Of a stretch of 64,000 nt of DNA, positions 43,687 through 53,217 are shown in pieces. Position 1 is the first letter of the stretch. Each line of letters opens with the position of its first letter. Location: the NCBI GenBank assembly GCA_017432885.1, contig JAFRIE010000014.1, positions 124,001 to 188,000 on the forward strand, given 5' to 3'. The position numbers and the translations under genes are program-made. Source of the DNA: Erysipelotrichaceae bacterium. GTDB lineage: Bacteria; Bacillota_I; Bacilli_A; Erysipelotrichales; Erysipelotrichaceae. The notes below the pieces were generated by a model. It saw only the letters and a program-made list of their open reading frames with translations. It was not told the DNA's origin and searched no databases.

Positions 43687-44598
43687 TTATATATAGTTTA
43701 CTAATGCCAGAATCCAAAAAAACAGATCATTGACTGTTCCGGTACGGAAACGGGCGTCTGTAAGAAGCTGTCTTTTCCGTTTTGCGTCTTTCTGATAAAA
43801 AGCGACGGTCAGAAGCAGTTCCCGGTTTTCTGCAGAACATTCTGCACCATAGATGCGCAGTAAAGCTGCAGCAGTTCTACTGCGGTAGTTCCTGATCTTT
43901 CCATTCAAAAAACGGTTTATTCTGCCGCTGAACACTTTCAGCTTATTGGCGCTCATCCCGATCTCGTTATTGCCGTGCTGACGGTAGTACATGTGGGAAG
44001 AGGGATCCAGGATCATTTTTCCGAACATGCAGACAACTTTATGAATGATGGCATCATGAATCAGACAGTATTCTTTTTCCATGTCATAGCGAACGACTTT
44101 CTTTCTGGCTTCATGATTAAACACGAAGGTACATCCGGGAGCCGAATGGTAGATCAGAGAATGCGGGAAGTCTGAATAGTTGTAAAGAGATGAAACATTG
44201 GAATCGATCGGATTCAGTTTCTCGTCAGTAAGCGTATAGCGGCTGCAGTAAAGTAACGGAAGGCTTTTATCTTCCTTTTCCAGTGTCTTAACCGCAACAG
44301 AAAGCTTGTCTTTCATCCAGACATCGTCCTGATCACATAAGGCATAGAAATCACCTTCTTCGCAATCTCTGATCAGTTCATAGAAAGATGCTGCAGGTCC
44401 TTTGTTTTCCCCACAGAAGTATTCTATCCTTTTATCCCTGTTTCGATATTCTTCCAGTATCGAAAGAGTGCTGTCCGAAGAACCGTCGTCTCGAATCAGG
44501 ATCCTATCCGGCTGCAGTTCCTGATTCAAAAGAGAATCCAGCTGTTCACGCAAATATCTTTCTCCGTTATAGGTCGACATCAGTACGATCAGTTTCAT
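43687..44598 (-). CDS. GT2 glycosyltransferase, RgpB-like probable rhamnosyltransferase
   Basis: This 303-residue protein begins LIVLMSTYNGERYLREQLD and has IRDDGSSDST, ALCDQDDVW and a PGCTFVFN motif, as in rhamnosyltransferases of the RgpB group. With a complete dTDP-rhamnose route and an RgpC/D-like transporter in the same operon, transfer of rhamnose is the best guess. It overlaps the upstream gene by four bases. Confidence 0.92.
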   Translation of the reverse strand: MKLIVLMSTYNGERYLREQLDSLLNQELQPDRILIRDDGSSDSTLSILEEYRNRDKRIEYFCGENKGPAASFYELIRDCEEGDFYALCDQDDVWMKDKLSVAVKTLEKEDKSLPLLYCSRYTLTDEKLNPIDSNVSSLYNYSDFPHSLIYHSAPGCTFVFNHEARKKVVRYDMEKEYCLIHDAIIHKVVCMFGKMILDPSSHMYYRQHGNNEIGMSANKLKVFSGRINRFLNGKIRNYRSRTAAALLRIYGAECSAENRELLLTVAFYQKDAKRKRQLLTDARFRTGTVNDLFFWILALVNYI

Positions 44599-45698
44599 TG
44601 CATAACCTCATCGATAGCATCAGAACAGTTCCGCATAAACGCTTCAGAAGAGAAGAATCGCTCAAATAGCTTCCGGATCTCTTTACTGCTGTTTCTGGCA
44701 GAACGGATCTCTTCCCCCTTTATTAGCGATTTAGGGCTGATATTAAAACCGGCATGGTATTTTTCTACCAGTTTCCAGGTATCGCCCTTGATGTTGTTGA
44801 TGATTGGAAGACCATGTTCGAAATAATCAATGCATTTGACGGTCAGACCGATATAAAGCCCTTCCTTGTACAGATTGATGCCGGCATGACATTTTTCAAA
44901 GATTTCGGCTTTCTTTTTCCCGTCTCTGACAGGACCGTGGTAGACCGTTTCTGCAGTCGTTTTCAACGCCGCGAGGAATTTATCACACTTTTCCCCGTCG
45001 CCGATCACATGGACCCTGACCGCCTCATCGATTCCGGATACGACGGATACGATCCGGTCGATATCGATCAGATTGTTGATGGAACCGATATAGCAGAGTG
45101 TCAGTTTATCGTCTTCGCTCTTTAACCCGGAAGAGATCTGATTCTCCGGTTTTCTGGACCAGTAAAGCGTCTTCATCGTACCATCATATTCTTCTTTCAG
45201 CGTCTGCTGATAGAGGTCACATTCCGTAGCCAGCAGATCGGCACAGCGGATGGAATTCTTGCGGATGTTTTTCCAAAGCCGAAACGGCAGCAGATCTTTC
45301 GTTATCGGAAGCGGCAGCGATTCCGGCCACATGTCGATAATGTCGAGGATCAGCTTTGTTTCAGGATACTTCTGTTTATACTTATCCGCTTCTTTGATCA
45401 GTGAATTTGCCGGAGCCATCAGCCAGATCAGATCCGGCCGGTATTTCTCCGTTTCCAGAAAGACATCTTTTGCGAAACGTCGGTGTGACAGCATTCTTTG
45501 TACGGACAGATTACGTCTGTACGGTCTGGTCCTGATCGCCTCAAAATGTTCAGGAACTCCCGTTCTGAATTCTTTCCGGATATGCGAAAAGTCCGAAGTC
45601 AGTATGATACTGTCATACCCCTTCTTTTTACAGACTTCATATATCAGATCCGCACGTTCTTCATTCGATTCGAAGCAAGTGATGATCGCAGCTTTCAT
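44595..45698 (-). CDS. GT-B glycosyltransferase (GT4-like)
   Basis: This 367-residue protein begins MKAAIITCFESNEERADLIY. The second half has LTLCYIGSINNLIDIDR, VHVIGDGEKCDKF, HGPVRDGKKKAEIFEKCHAG and VKCIDYFEHGLPIINNIKG, typical of GT4 enzymes. It acts in the cytoplasm on the growing glycan; donor and linkage are unknown. Confidence 0.9.
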   Translation of the reverse strand: MKAAIITCFESNEERADLIYEVCKKKGYDSIILTSDFSHIRKEFRTGVPEHFEAIRTRPYRRNLSVQRMLSHRRFAKDVFLETEKYRPDLIWLMAPANSLIKEADKYKQKYPETKLILDIIDMWPESLPLPITKDLLPFRLWKNIRKNSIRCADLLATECDLYQQTLKEEYDGTMKTLYWSRKPENQISSGLKSEDDKLTLCYIGSINNLIDIDRIVSVVSGIDEAVRVHVIGDGEKCDKFLAALKTTAETVYHGPVRDGKKKAEIFEKCHAGINLYKEGLYIGLTVKCIDYFEHGLPIINNIKGDTWKLVEKYHAGFNISPKSLIKGEEIRSARNSSKEIRKLFERFFSSEAFMRNCSDAIDEVMQ

Positions 45699-45722
45699 AT
45701 TTCTATTCTACCTTTGAACGGA

Positions 45723-47753
45723 TCAATTCACAAATGTATATGACAATACATAGATGACGATCTCAAAAAATACCATCAGATATGCCAGGAAAACGTATTT
45801 TTCAGATCGTTGCGGCAGGGCCAGCTTTTTATTCGGGAATACAGAAAAGAAGTAAGGCAGAAGAGGACTGAAATATCTGCCCTGTATTCCTTCAACGATA
45901 ATGCCGCCGTAATCCTCGACGATCGTCTGGGAAGATTCGGTCCAGGACACGAACATGCCGATGATCACATAAAGCCCTATCACGGTACACATCAGTATCA
46001 GGACCGCTTTCAGCAGGAGCGGAAGAGTTTTAGGCTGAGACGTAAAGGACATGGCAATCAGGACAGCCAGGACAGCATGTACGATTCCGATCGGAACGAT
46101 CAGCGAATCACCCGAAAGAGCTCTGCAGAAGGAGCCGTAGAACCAGTATTTGATCCTGTAGCGAATCGTTCTGGCAAAGATCAGCAGTGTTTCCAGCGGA
46201 TGATGGATCATATAGGAAAAAGAGTAGGCTTCCTTGTTTGGATATATGCCGATGTTCTTTAGGTCCAGAGAAATCAGATTTTCCGTATCGGTACGAAGAA
46301 TACTCTTGAACAGCATCTGCAGAGGTCCTGCCATGATTCCATACAGCTGATAAATAGCCGGCAGGCAAAGAAGCAAAGCCCCCAGGATTTTCTTTTTCGT
46401 GCTTCCGTATCGGTCTTTTGGAACCAGAAAAAAGAGGAAGGCAAAAAAACCGTATACGACTTTGGCCGGAGCCAGCAGGAAACAGATCACAAAAACAGTG
46501 ATGTATTCCTTCCAAGGGATTTCTTTCTCGCTGAAATACCATCTTAAGAAGAACGCTGCGCTAAGAAAACTCAGGCCAAGAATAAACGTATCATAGGAGA
46601 TAGATGCCGCTGTCTGTAAAAACATCGGCATGATAGAAATGATGCCAAACAGTGATTTTAATGTCGGTGTCAGTTTTATCGCAAAGTAAATGCATAAAGC
46701 GTAGAACAGCAGACTGGTGATCCTGCCAAGATAGAAACAGGTGATCATATTCAGTTTCAGGATCCGGCCTAAGGAAAGCCCGATCGCATTTGGAAGATAC
46801 TGGATCCAGTAAACATCCAGGGCGTCACGTGAAAGTTTCTGCATCTTGCCGGTCAGCTTCAACGGTTTAAAGATCTCTCGGATGAATCGAACATAACCGG
46901 CACTGATGTTGTAGTGCCCGTACATGTAGCCGTATTTTAGATAGATGGAATCAATGCTTTTCTGTTCCTTGGACATCAGCATGTTGGAGACCTGCAGAGC
47001 TACTTCATAATGACTCAGTTCATCCGGAGGAGAAGCCGGAACGATGATGATCATCAGCAGCAGACCTAAAACAAGAATACTGCAGCTAAACAGCAGTTCC
47101 TTGGATGGATCAAACAGCAGCAGCAAAAGGGCCAGCAGGCTGATTCCGACCGCCGCATAAAGAATTACTCCAAAAGCAAAACCCTTGAGTTCCTCACTGT
47201 GGACCAGATACTTCAGGCACAAATCGGCATCTTCGATCTGTTCCCCATCCACATAAAACAAAGAACCCTCAAAAGCCGATCCATTGGAATAATAGACGCC
47301 GACTCCCCTGTCTACCGGACTGTCGGAATAGATCGATACCCTGATCTGATCGTAATCCGAAAGGACATAATTCAAAGAAAAAGTCCGAAAGTCGTTGTCG
47401 ATGATCCTGCCGACGGGGATCGTTTCGCTGACATAAATCTCTTCTGTCGTATCGTTTGAGATCTGTATCGTTATGTTTCCTTCATTGGTCCTGGCATAGG
47501 TTGCGAAGAGAATGGAAACATTTTTGGCATCCTGCTGGGCCGGAATCACGGCTTCAACTGTCGTATCCCGGTTGACTTCAACGACGGAGCGGTTATAGGA
47601 ATCATTCCCGATCGACTGTTTGCCCAGGGTCGAACGGTAGGAACTTAAAGTAATGAAGATCAGTATGATCCATAAGACAAGGAATATAGATAAAAGAATT
47701 TTGTTTTCCGCAAAATTCTTTTTTAGTCTGTTTTTTAGATTTAATGTGCTCAT
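45723..47753 (-). CDS. DUF2142 GT-C-like membrane protein with N-terminal extracytoplasmic beta domain
   Basis: This 676-residue protein has a first helix (about 20-40), an extracytoplasmic beta-rich domain (about 55-190) and then some ten or more helices of the DUF2142 type (VPASPPDELSHYEVALQVSN). DUF2142 proteins resemble GT-C glycosyltransferases that use polyprenyl-phosphate sugars outside the cell. The DPM1-like and DUF2304 genes at 48979-50015 fit as donors. The N-terminal domain looks like that of the ABC permease and its stand-alone paralogue (compare VSILFATYAR with VSLVFTKFYR, both followed by a terminal LC motif), but the match is weaker. Confidence 0.9.
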   Translation of the reverse strand: MSTLNLKNRLKKNFAENKILLSIFLVLWIILIFITLSSYRSTLGKQSIGNDSYNRSVVEVNRDTTVEAVIPAQQDAKNVSILFATYARTNEGNITIQISNDTTEEIYVSETIPVGRIIDNDFRTFSLNYVLSDYDQIRVSIYSDSPVDRGVGVYYSNGSAFEGSLFYVDGEQIEDADLCLKYLVHSEELKGFAFGVILYAAVGISLLALLLLLFDPSKELLFSCSILVLGLLLMIIIVPASPPDELSHYEVALQVSNMLMSKEQKSIDSIYLKYGYMYGHYNISAGYVRFIREIFKPLKLTGKMQKLSRDALDVYWIQYLPNAIGLSLGRILKLNMITCFYLGRITSLLFYALCIYFAIKLTPTLKSLFGIISIMPMFLQTAASISYDTFILGLSFLSAAFFLRWYFSEKEIPWKEYITVFVICFLLAPAKVVYGFFAFLFFLVPKDRYGSTKKKILGALLLCLPAIYQLYGIMAGPLQMLFKSILRTDTENLISLDLKNIGIYPNKEAYSFSYMIHHPLETLLIFARTIRYRIKYWFYGSFCRALSGDSLIVPIGIVHAVLAVLIAMSFTSQPKTLPLLLKAVLILMCTVIGLYVIIGMFVSWTESSQTIVEDYGGIIVEGIQGRYFSPLLPYFFSVFPNKKLALPQRSEKYVFLAYLMVFFEIVIYVLSYTFVN

Positions 47754-48982
47754 CTTTCTAATTCTAGCATATTATAGCTATCATTATTAAGCCCGTCTGT
47801 GGAATAATCCGGCAGCGGCAGATCCGTCAACAGTTTCCGGATATTGTCCTTGATCGTCTCTTTTTCACTGCCGACGGTATCATATCCGTATTCTTTCAGG
47901 ATCCGGTAAGAAGGAGAGTTCCTGTCGCAGATACCCAGGATCTGTTTTTTAAGTAAAAGATATTCCACGATCTTGCTTGGCAGATAAGGCTGCAGCGGCT
48001 GCCCGGTCATCAGAGTGTCAAACAGGACCAGAACATCTGCATTCTTCATGATTTCCGTAGATTCCTGATAAGATACCTTTTCATGGATCTTGAATACCTT
48101 CTCCAGGCCGTACTCTTTAATCTTTCTGATATCAGTTGGCTGTATCTCTGAATACTGATGGAACACGATCTTTTCGTGTAGATCCCGGTCTTCTTCGTAC
48201 AGCTCTTTCAATGCTTCCAGGAAACTGTCGATCTTTCTGAGACCATAAAGTCTGCCTAAGTGGACTGCCTGTTTCACGGGGTGTTTCTGCTGCGGTACAT
48301 CCAGAAGATTCTTGTAAATGTCCCATTCCGGAATATAGGTCAAAGGCATGATGATGGATTTCTTTTTCAGCTCTTCGTAGTTCTCGTACTGTTTCAAAGT
48401 AAAATCGCGCTGTTCCTCGCAGATAAAAATCAGCTTATCCGCATTCTTTACCGCAACCTCCTCGTAGCGGTCATGGTACAGAACAAAAGCTCCTACCCGG
48501 AAAGCGATACGGTAAATCAGGCTTCTATCCTGCAACTGGGTTTTCTTATAAGGAGATCCCTTGAAAGGATCAGAAAACGAAGCATACCATTTTACTTCCG
48601 GATGTTTCTTTTTGATTCTGTATGCGGCGATATGGGAGATGCCTGGAACGATGGAAGAGAACAGATACTGATAAGATTTCTGTTCAAATACGCTCAAGGC
48701 GTCTCTTACATACTTGTTCATCAGGAAAAGGCTTACCGGCAGTCTAAGAGGATGATTGCGCGGAATGGACCAGTCCAGATCGGAAGTATAGATCATATGG
48801 AACCTAGAGAACTGTTCATCTTTCTGCAGCATCCGAAGCAGACTTTCATCCGTTTTTCCCTTAAAACAGAAAACGTCCATATCCAGATCGACGTTTCTTA
48901 AGCGCTTGTATGTCAGAAGTGTTACGGTGTCGTTATAGGGAACAAAACTGCCCGGAACAACAAACATCTTTTCTTTGTTCAT
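47750..48982 (-). CDS. GT-B glycosyltransferase
   Basis: This 410-residue protein has an N-terminal MFVVPGSFVPYNDTV and a middle WYASFSDPFKGSPYKK. A C-terminal half contains AVHLGRLYGLRKIDSFLEAL, KNADVLVLFDT and LPSKIVEYLLLKKQILGICD, typical GT4-like motifs (the Glu-containing EYLLL loop binds the donor). It overlaps both neighbours by four bases. The specific sugar cannot be told. Confidence 0.9.
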   Translation of the reverse strand: MNKEKMFVVPGSFVPYNDTVTLLTYKRLRNVDLDMDVFCFKGKTDESLLRMLQKDEQFSRFHMIYTSDLDWSIPRNHPLRLPVSLFLMNKYVRDALSVFEQKSYQYLFSSIVPGISHIAAYRIKKKHPEVKWYASFSDPFKGSPYKKTQLQDRSLIYRIAFRVGAFVLYHDRYEEVAVKNADKLIFICEEQRDFTLKQYENYEELKKKSIIMPLTYIPEWDIYKNLLDVPQQKHPVKQAVHLGRLYGLRKIDSFLEALKELYEEDRDLHEKIVFHQYSEIQPTDIRKIKEYGLEKVFKIHEKVSYQESTEIMKNADVLVLFDTLMTGQPLQPYLPSKIVEYLLLKKQILGICDRNSPSYRILKEYGYDTVGSEKETIKDNIRKLLTDLPLPDYSTDGLNNDSYNMLELER

Positions 48983-49329
48983 TTTTTCTTCAATTCTTCC
49001 AGTTCTTTATTTAGTTTGGAAACTTCATAAGTCAGCCGGATGATCTCAAGATTGTGCTTCGAGATCATGATGTAGACATAGAATGTCAGACCGTAAAGCA
49101 GACCGATCATGATTAGAAAGACCGCATTGACCGGAATCTCGATACCGACAAGATGCGAAAACTGATAGAAAGTCTCCGGAAAGATCGCCATAATCAGCGT
49201 CAGAAGCGCCCAAAGCAGCCAGACGATCGAATACTTGATGTTCAGTTTCTTGTTTATGACAAAAAACAGGACAAAAGAGAATGCAACCAATGAAGCGATA
49301 AGCAATCCTAGTCTCAGACTACTCGACAT
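48979..49329 (-). CDS. DUF2304 small membrane protein
   Basis: This 116-residue protein has three helices and a C-terminal coiled stretch (VSKLNKELEELKKK). The family, DUF2304, is commonly encoded beside DPM1-like glycosyltransferases, as here (49341-50015). It probably assists use or flipping of a polyprenyl-phosphate sugar; this role is inferred from such pairings. Confidence 0.9.
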   Translation of the reverse strand: MSSSLRLGLLIASLVAFSFVLFFVINKKLNIKYSIVWLLWALLTLIMAIFPETFYQFSHLVGIEIPVNAVFLIMIGLLYGLTFYVYIMISKHNLEIIRLTYEVSKLNKELEELKKK

Positions 49330-49340
49330 ATCTTGACTCC

Positions 49341-50015
49341 TTACTGAATAAATATAATCGACAAAGATACCGACAGCATGAAATAAATCGATTTCAAAGG
49401 ATTATGGAAATAAGAAACACCCGATTCCCTTTCCTTCATTTCTACCTGTACCTCTTTCACCTGGTATCCTTTATGAATCAGATGACATAATGCATCCGGT
49501 TCCGCATAGAAATTCATCGAACGTGAGAACTCCTGTATGACCTTCTTGCCCAAGGCTCTCATGCCGCTGGTCGGATCAGAGACCTTATGTCCGGTCTTTA
49601 AGCGGATCAAGAAGCACAGCAGTCTGCTGCCGAGCATACGCATATTAAGCGGTTTTTTCTCACTTACAAAACGGGATCCTACGACATAGTCGTTTCCCTT
49701 CTCGATTTCATTTAATAGATCGGCCATGTATCTTGGAAGATGCTGGCCGTCACCGTCAATACAGATCACACAGTCATAGTCGTGATCGCTGGCATACATA
49801 AAACCGACCTGGGTAACGCCGGCGATTCCAAGGTTGATCGGAAGCGTCAGATGACTGATCCGATTCTGCTTCAGCAGATCGTTCGTACTGTCTGTAGAAC
49901 AGTCGTTGATGACCAGATAGTCATAACCGTATTCTTTCACTTCCTGAATCAGGGAAACAATAGAGTCCTGTTCGTTGTATGCGGGAATAATTACCAATAC
50001 TCTCATCTTTAACAT
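49341..50015 (-). CDS. DPM1-like GT2 polyprenyl-phosphate glycosyltransferase
   Basis: This 224-residue protein begins MRVLVIIPAYNEQDSIVSLI after three extra residues and shows INDCSTDST, CIDGDGQHLP, VVGSRF and KTGHKVSDPTSGMRA, all typical of dolichol-phosphate-mannose-synthase-like enzymes. One weak C-terminal hydrophobic stretch is present. It should make an undecaprenyl-phosphate sugar for a GT-C enzyme such as the DUF2142 protein. The start codon overlaps the upstream stop as TAATG. Confidence 0.92.
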   Translation of the reverse strand: MLKMRVLVIIPAYNEQDSIVSLIQEVKEYGYDYLVINDCSTDSTNDLLKQNRISHLTLPINLGIAGVTQVGFMYASDHDYDCVICIDGDGQHLPRYMADLLNEIEKGNDYVVGSRFVSEKKPLNMRMLGSRLLCFLIRLKTGHKVSDPTSGMRALGKKVIQEFSRSMNFYAEPDALCHLIHKGYQVKEVQVEMKERESGVSYFHNPLKSIYFMLSVSLSIIFIQ

Positions 50016-51121
50016 TATAACTTATTCTGGAAATATTGTTGAATAACCGGAAGCTGTCTCTCAACCATTGATTCAATATTGTAGGCTCTGGCGATATCCA
50101 GACTGCGTCTAGACATCCTTTTTTTGTTCTCGGGCAGCAGGCAGGTGTCAATGGCTTCTGTCAGTTTTTCGATGTTCCCTGTCTCATAAACGATGCCGTT
50201 GCCCTCGATCATACTAAGACCGGCGATGCAGTGATCACTGGAGATGACCGGCAGTCCATTCGCCACTGCTTCATTCAACACAAGACCCCAGACATCCGTC
50301 TGCGAAGAAAGAACAAACAGATCGCTTGCCCGGTAGTAGTCATCGACTTCTTCCGGCGGAACAAAATCGATGAAATGGACACGGTCCGTTCCTTGCGTCA
50401 GCTGAAGATACCTGTCATCCGGTTTTCCTCCCAGGATATACAGATCACAGTCCGTTTTGCATGTTCTGACGGCTGCGATCAGATCTTCAAATCTTTTACG
50501 GGGGATAAACTGTCCGACGCCCAACACGACAGGTTTTCTGCTTTCTATTTTCAGTTTCTCTCTTAAGTGTAACTTCTCTTTCTCAGATAACGGTTTATCC
50601 AGGATCCTGGCTTTGTCTACTGAAGAGAAATTATGAACATGGATGTTTTCTTCTCTTGCACCGCAGGAGATCAGGTGCTGTTTCGTTACCTCCGAGCTGC
50701 AGAAAATGATTGGGCAAAGTCTTGAGATGATCCAGTTCTTTAAGCGGTCTTTCAGAACGGATCTCTTCTCTCCCAAAGCATATCCGTCAACGTTGACGAT
50801 CACTTTCTTACCGATCAGTTTGCAATAGACAAGTCCCAGAATATTCGTAATCGGTCCATAACCGTCAAAAAGGATCAGATCCTTTCTGTGCCTTCTGATT
50901 ACCGGCAGGACATCAAGACAAAGAGGTTCCGGTCTATCGTTTTTATTGTTCAGTTTCACGACCTTGCATTTCCGGGAACCGTGTTTCAGAAAACGTCTGT
51001 CTCGGTCTTTTTCCTTGTCCTTGGTGTAATAAATCACCACCTCATAATGCTCAGATAGTTCTTCACACCATCTGAGCCGGTAAGGGGCGATATTACTTGT
51101 AATAATGATGATTTTATCCAT
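50015..51121 (-). CDS. GT4 glycosyltransferase
   Basis: This 368-residue enzyme shows N-terminal IIITSNIAPYRLRWCEEL. The C-terminal half has VVLGVGQFIPRKRFEDLI, LYILGGKPDD, VHFIDFVPPEEVDDYYRASD and QTDVWGLVLNEAVANGLPVI with the E-x7-E donor site. It is a standard retaining GT-B enzyme for glycan assembly. Its start overlaps the end of the upstream GT2 by eight bases. Confidence 0.95.
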   Translation of the reverse strand: MDKIIIITSNIAPYRLRWCEELSEHYEVVIYYTKDKEKDRDRRFLKHGSRKCKVVKLNNKNDRPEPLCLDVLPVIRRHRKDLILFDGYGPITNILGLVYCKLIGKKVIVNVDGYALGEKRSVLKDRLKNWIISRLCPIIFCSSEVTKQHLISCGAREENIHVHNFSSVDKARILDKPLSEKEKLHLREKLKIESRKPVVLGVGQFIPRKRFEDLIAAVRTCKTDCDLYILGGKPDDRYLQLTQGTDRVHFIDFVPPEEVDDYYRASDLFVLSSQTDVWGLVLNEAVANGLPVISSDHCIAGLSMIEGNGIVYETGNIEKLTEAIDTCLLPENKKRMSRRSLDIARAYNIESMVERQLPVIQQYFQNKL

Positions 51122-52070
51122 TCAGGTTTAACCTTCTACATAATTCATATAGAACACGCGGAGAAAAAGAACAGACCGCTCCCAGCAGATAGGCGTTTCT
51201 CTCGCCGATTCCCTTGATCTGGCTTAAAATCTTTCTTCCCTCCATGATTTCATAGAGCTTCCGATAATCGCTGTAATCAAGCAGCTTTGCAGCACTGTAC
51301 AATGCGCCGAGTTTCCATCTGGGCAGGATCCTGTCAGCTATCTCTTTGTATTGCGGATAAGACTGAAACATCCTGCCGATGTTTTCCTTGTATTCCTGAT
51401 AACTGGACAACAGTTTATCGTAGGAAGATCCTGTCATGATCGAGTTTTCGCGAATATAGTAGCCGTACATCTTACGGTACAGATAAACAGCTCTGTTCTG
51501 ATGCAGAAGAACATTCCAGATAAACGGCTGATCTTCGGAGAATCTGATCTTTTCATCAAAATACAGACCATTGTTCAGCAGAAACTCTTTTCGAAACAGC
51601 ATCGACGGAACAACAAAGGCGATCGTCCTTTTTAAGAATGTTTCCATGAGTTCTTCCCGGGAAAAGAGTCTGACCTGAACGGAACTGTCCTGCGGAGGGA
51701 TCTGCTGCTTCGTAAACGAAAAGGCACAGAAAGAAAAATCGACATCGTTTTTCTCCAGAGTATCCTTCAGTCTCTCCAGAAAGTCTGCCGAGATCGCATC
51801 ATCCGCATCGATAAAGGAAATATAATCTCCTTTCGCGGCTTTCAGCCCAGCATTTCTGGCACTTGCCAGTCCTCCGTTTTCTTTCTCAACGATCCTGTAG
51901 GAAATGTTCTTATCCTGCAGATATTCCTTTGCGATCGGAATACTCCGATCCTTTGAGCCGTCATCGACCAGGATCAGTTCAAAATCCTGACAGCTCTGCT
52001 TCAGGATACTTTCGATACAGGGGAGAATGTATTTCTCGACGTTATAGACAGGAACAACAACTGAAATCAT
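51114..52070 (-). CDS. GT2 glycosyltransferase
   Basis: I start at ATG 52070 (318 residues), where MISVVVPVYNVEKYILPCI begins the GT2 fold; a longer frame from a TTG would run into wecB. Motifs: VDDGSKDRS, GLASARNAGLKAAKGDYISF and DADDAIS with the metal-binding DxD. It adds a sugar to the lipid-linked chain; donor unknown. Four bases separate it from wecB. Confidence 0.94.
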   Translation of the reverse strand: MISVVVPVYNVEKYILPCIESILKQSCQDFELILVDDGSKDRSIPIAKEYLQDKNISYRIVEKENGGLASARNAGLKAAKGDYISFIDADDAISADFLERLKDTLEKNDVDFSFCAFSFTKQQIPPQDSSVQVRLFSREELMETFLKRTIAFVVPSMLFRKEFLLNNGLYFDEKIRFSEDQPFIWNVLLHQNRAVYLYRKMYGYYIRENSIMTGSSYDKLLSSYQEYKENIGRMFQSYPQYKEIADRILPRWKLGALYSAAKLLDYSDYRKLYEIMEGRKILSQIKGIGERNAYLLGAVCSFSPRVLYELCRRLNLNG

Positions 52071-52074
52071 AAAC

Positions 52075-53217
52075 CTAATGTTTTCTCCATACCATCCGAT
52101 CGACAATACCGGTATAAGACTGAATGATCTTAACGACTTTATCGGAAACGTTTAAATCAGTATAGTCGGGAACCGCTACACCGAGATCCCCGTTCTTATT
52201 CATGCCGATCGCCAGTTCAACCGCCTGCAGCACTTCTTTCTTCGTAATTCCGGAAAGAATGAAGTTTCCTTTATCCAGTGCTTCCGGTCTTTCTGTTGAA
52301 GTACGGATCGCGACGGCAGGGATCGGTTTGCCTATACTTAGATAATAGCTGGATTCTTCCGGCAGTGTTCCGCTGTCCGATACGACACACAGGGCATTCA
52401 TCTGCAGATTGTTGTAGTCGAAGAATCCTAACGGCTTATGCATGATGACTCTTTCATCCAGTCTAAAGCCGCTTTCTTTAATTCTGTTGGCACTGCGCGG
52501 ATGACAGGAATACAAGACAGGAACAGCGTATTTCTCAGCAATCGCGTTGATTGCGGTAAATAGAGAAATAAAATTCTCTTCGGTATCGATATTCTCTTCC
52601 CGATGCGCGCTAAGCAGGATGTATTTCCCCTTTTCCAGGTTTAACTGTTTTAGAATATCCGATGCTTCGATTTCCTTTCTGTGTCTATTCAGGACTTCCG
52701 CCATCGGTGAACCCGTAACAAAGGTCCTTTCCTTGGCAACACCGGAAGCGTTCAGATAACGGCGGGCATGTTCCGAGTAACACATGTTTACATCGGATAT
52801 GATGTCGACGATCCTTCGGTTGGTCTCTTCCGGGAGACATTCATCGAAACAGCGGTTACCTGCCTCCATGTGGAAGGTCGGGATATGCAGCCTCTTGGCT
52901 CCGATCACACTTAAACAACTGTTGGTATCACCTAAGACAAGAACGGCATCCGGAGAGATCTGCTTCAGGAGTTTATAACTTCGGTCGATGATATTGCCTA
53001 TTGTTGCGCCAAGATCATCTCCTACCGCATCCAGATAATAGTCGGGTTTTTTCAATCCCAGTTCTTGAAAGAATACCCCGTTCAGTTCATAATCGTAATT
53101 CTGCCCGGTATGAACCAGGATCACATCGAAATATTTCTCACACTTTTTGATCACTTCACTCAGACGGATGATCTCCGGTCTGGTTCCAACGATAATCATC
53201 AGTTTTAGTCTATCCAT
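52075..53217 (-). CDS. wecB: UDP-sugar 2-epimerase of the WecB/CapG family
   Basis: ATG 53217 (380 residues) has AAAGGAG at seven bases and overlaps the upstream stop as TAATG. A GTG-led extension is not supported. It shows LMIIVGTRPEIIRLSEVI, HTGQNYDYEL, VLGDTNSC, HMEAGNRCFDECLPEETNRR, LSAHREENID and SDSGTLPEESSYY. The GNRCFDE...EETNRRIVD form is typical of CapG/FnlC, the 2-epimerase that completes UDP-N-acetyl-L-fucosamine. With capF (54650) and capE (59377) in the same locus, this role is more likely than UDP-ManNAc formation. Confidence 0.94.
   Translation of the reverse strand: MDRLKLMIIVGTRPEIIRLSEVIKKCEKYFDVILVHTGQNYDYELNGVFFQELGLKKPDYYLDAVGDDLGATIGNIIDRSYKLLKQISPDAVLVLGDTNSCLSVIGAKRLHIPTFHMEAGNRCFDECLPEETNRRIVDIISDVNMCYSEHARRYLNASGVAKERTFVTGSPMAEVLNRHRKEIEASDILKQLNLEKGKYILLSAHREENIDTEENFISLFTAINAIAEKYAVPVLYSCHPRSANRIKESGFRLDERVIMHKPLGFFDYNNLQMNALCVVSDSGTLPEESSYYLSIGKPIPAVAIRTSTERPEALDKGNFILSGITKKEVLQAVELAIGMNKNGDLGVAVPDYTDLNVSDKVVKIIQSYTGIVDRMVWRKH

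Noticed and set aside
52071..52106. TTG-led N-terminal extension of the GT2 gene at 51114
   Set aside because: The extension runs inside wecB and the family fold begins exactly at the ATG at 52070.
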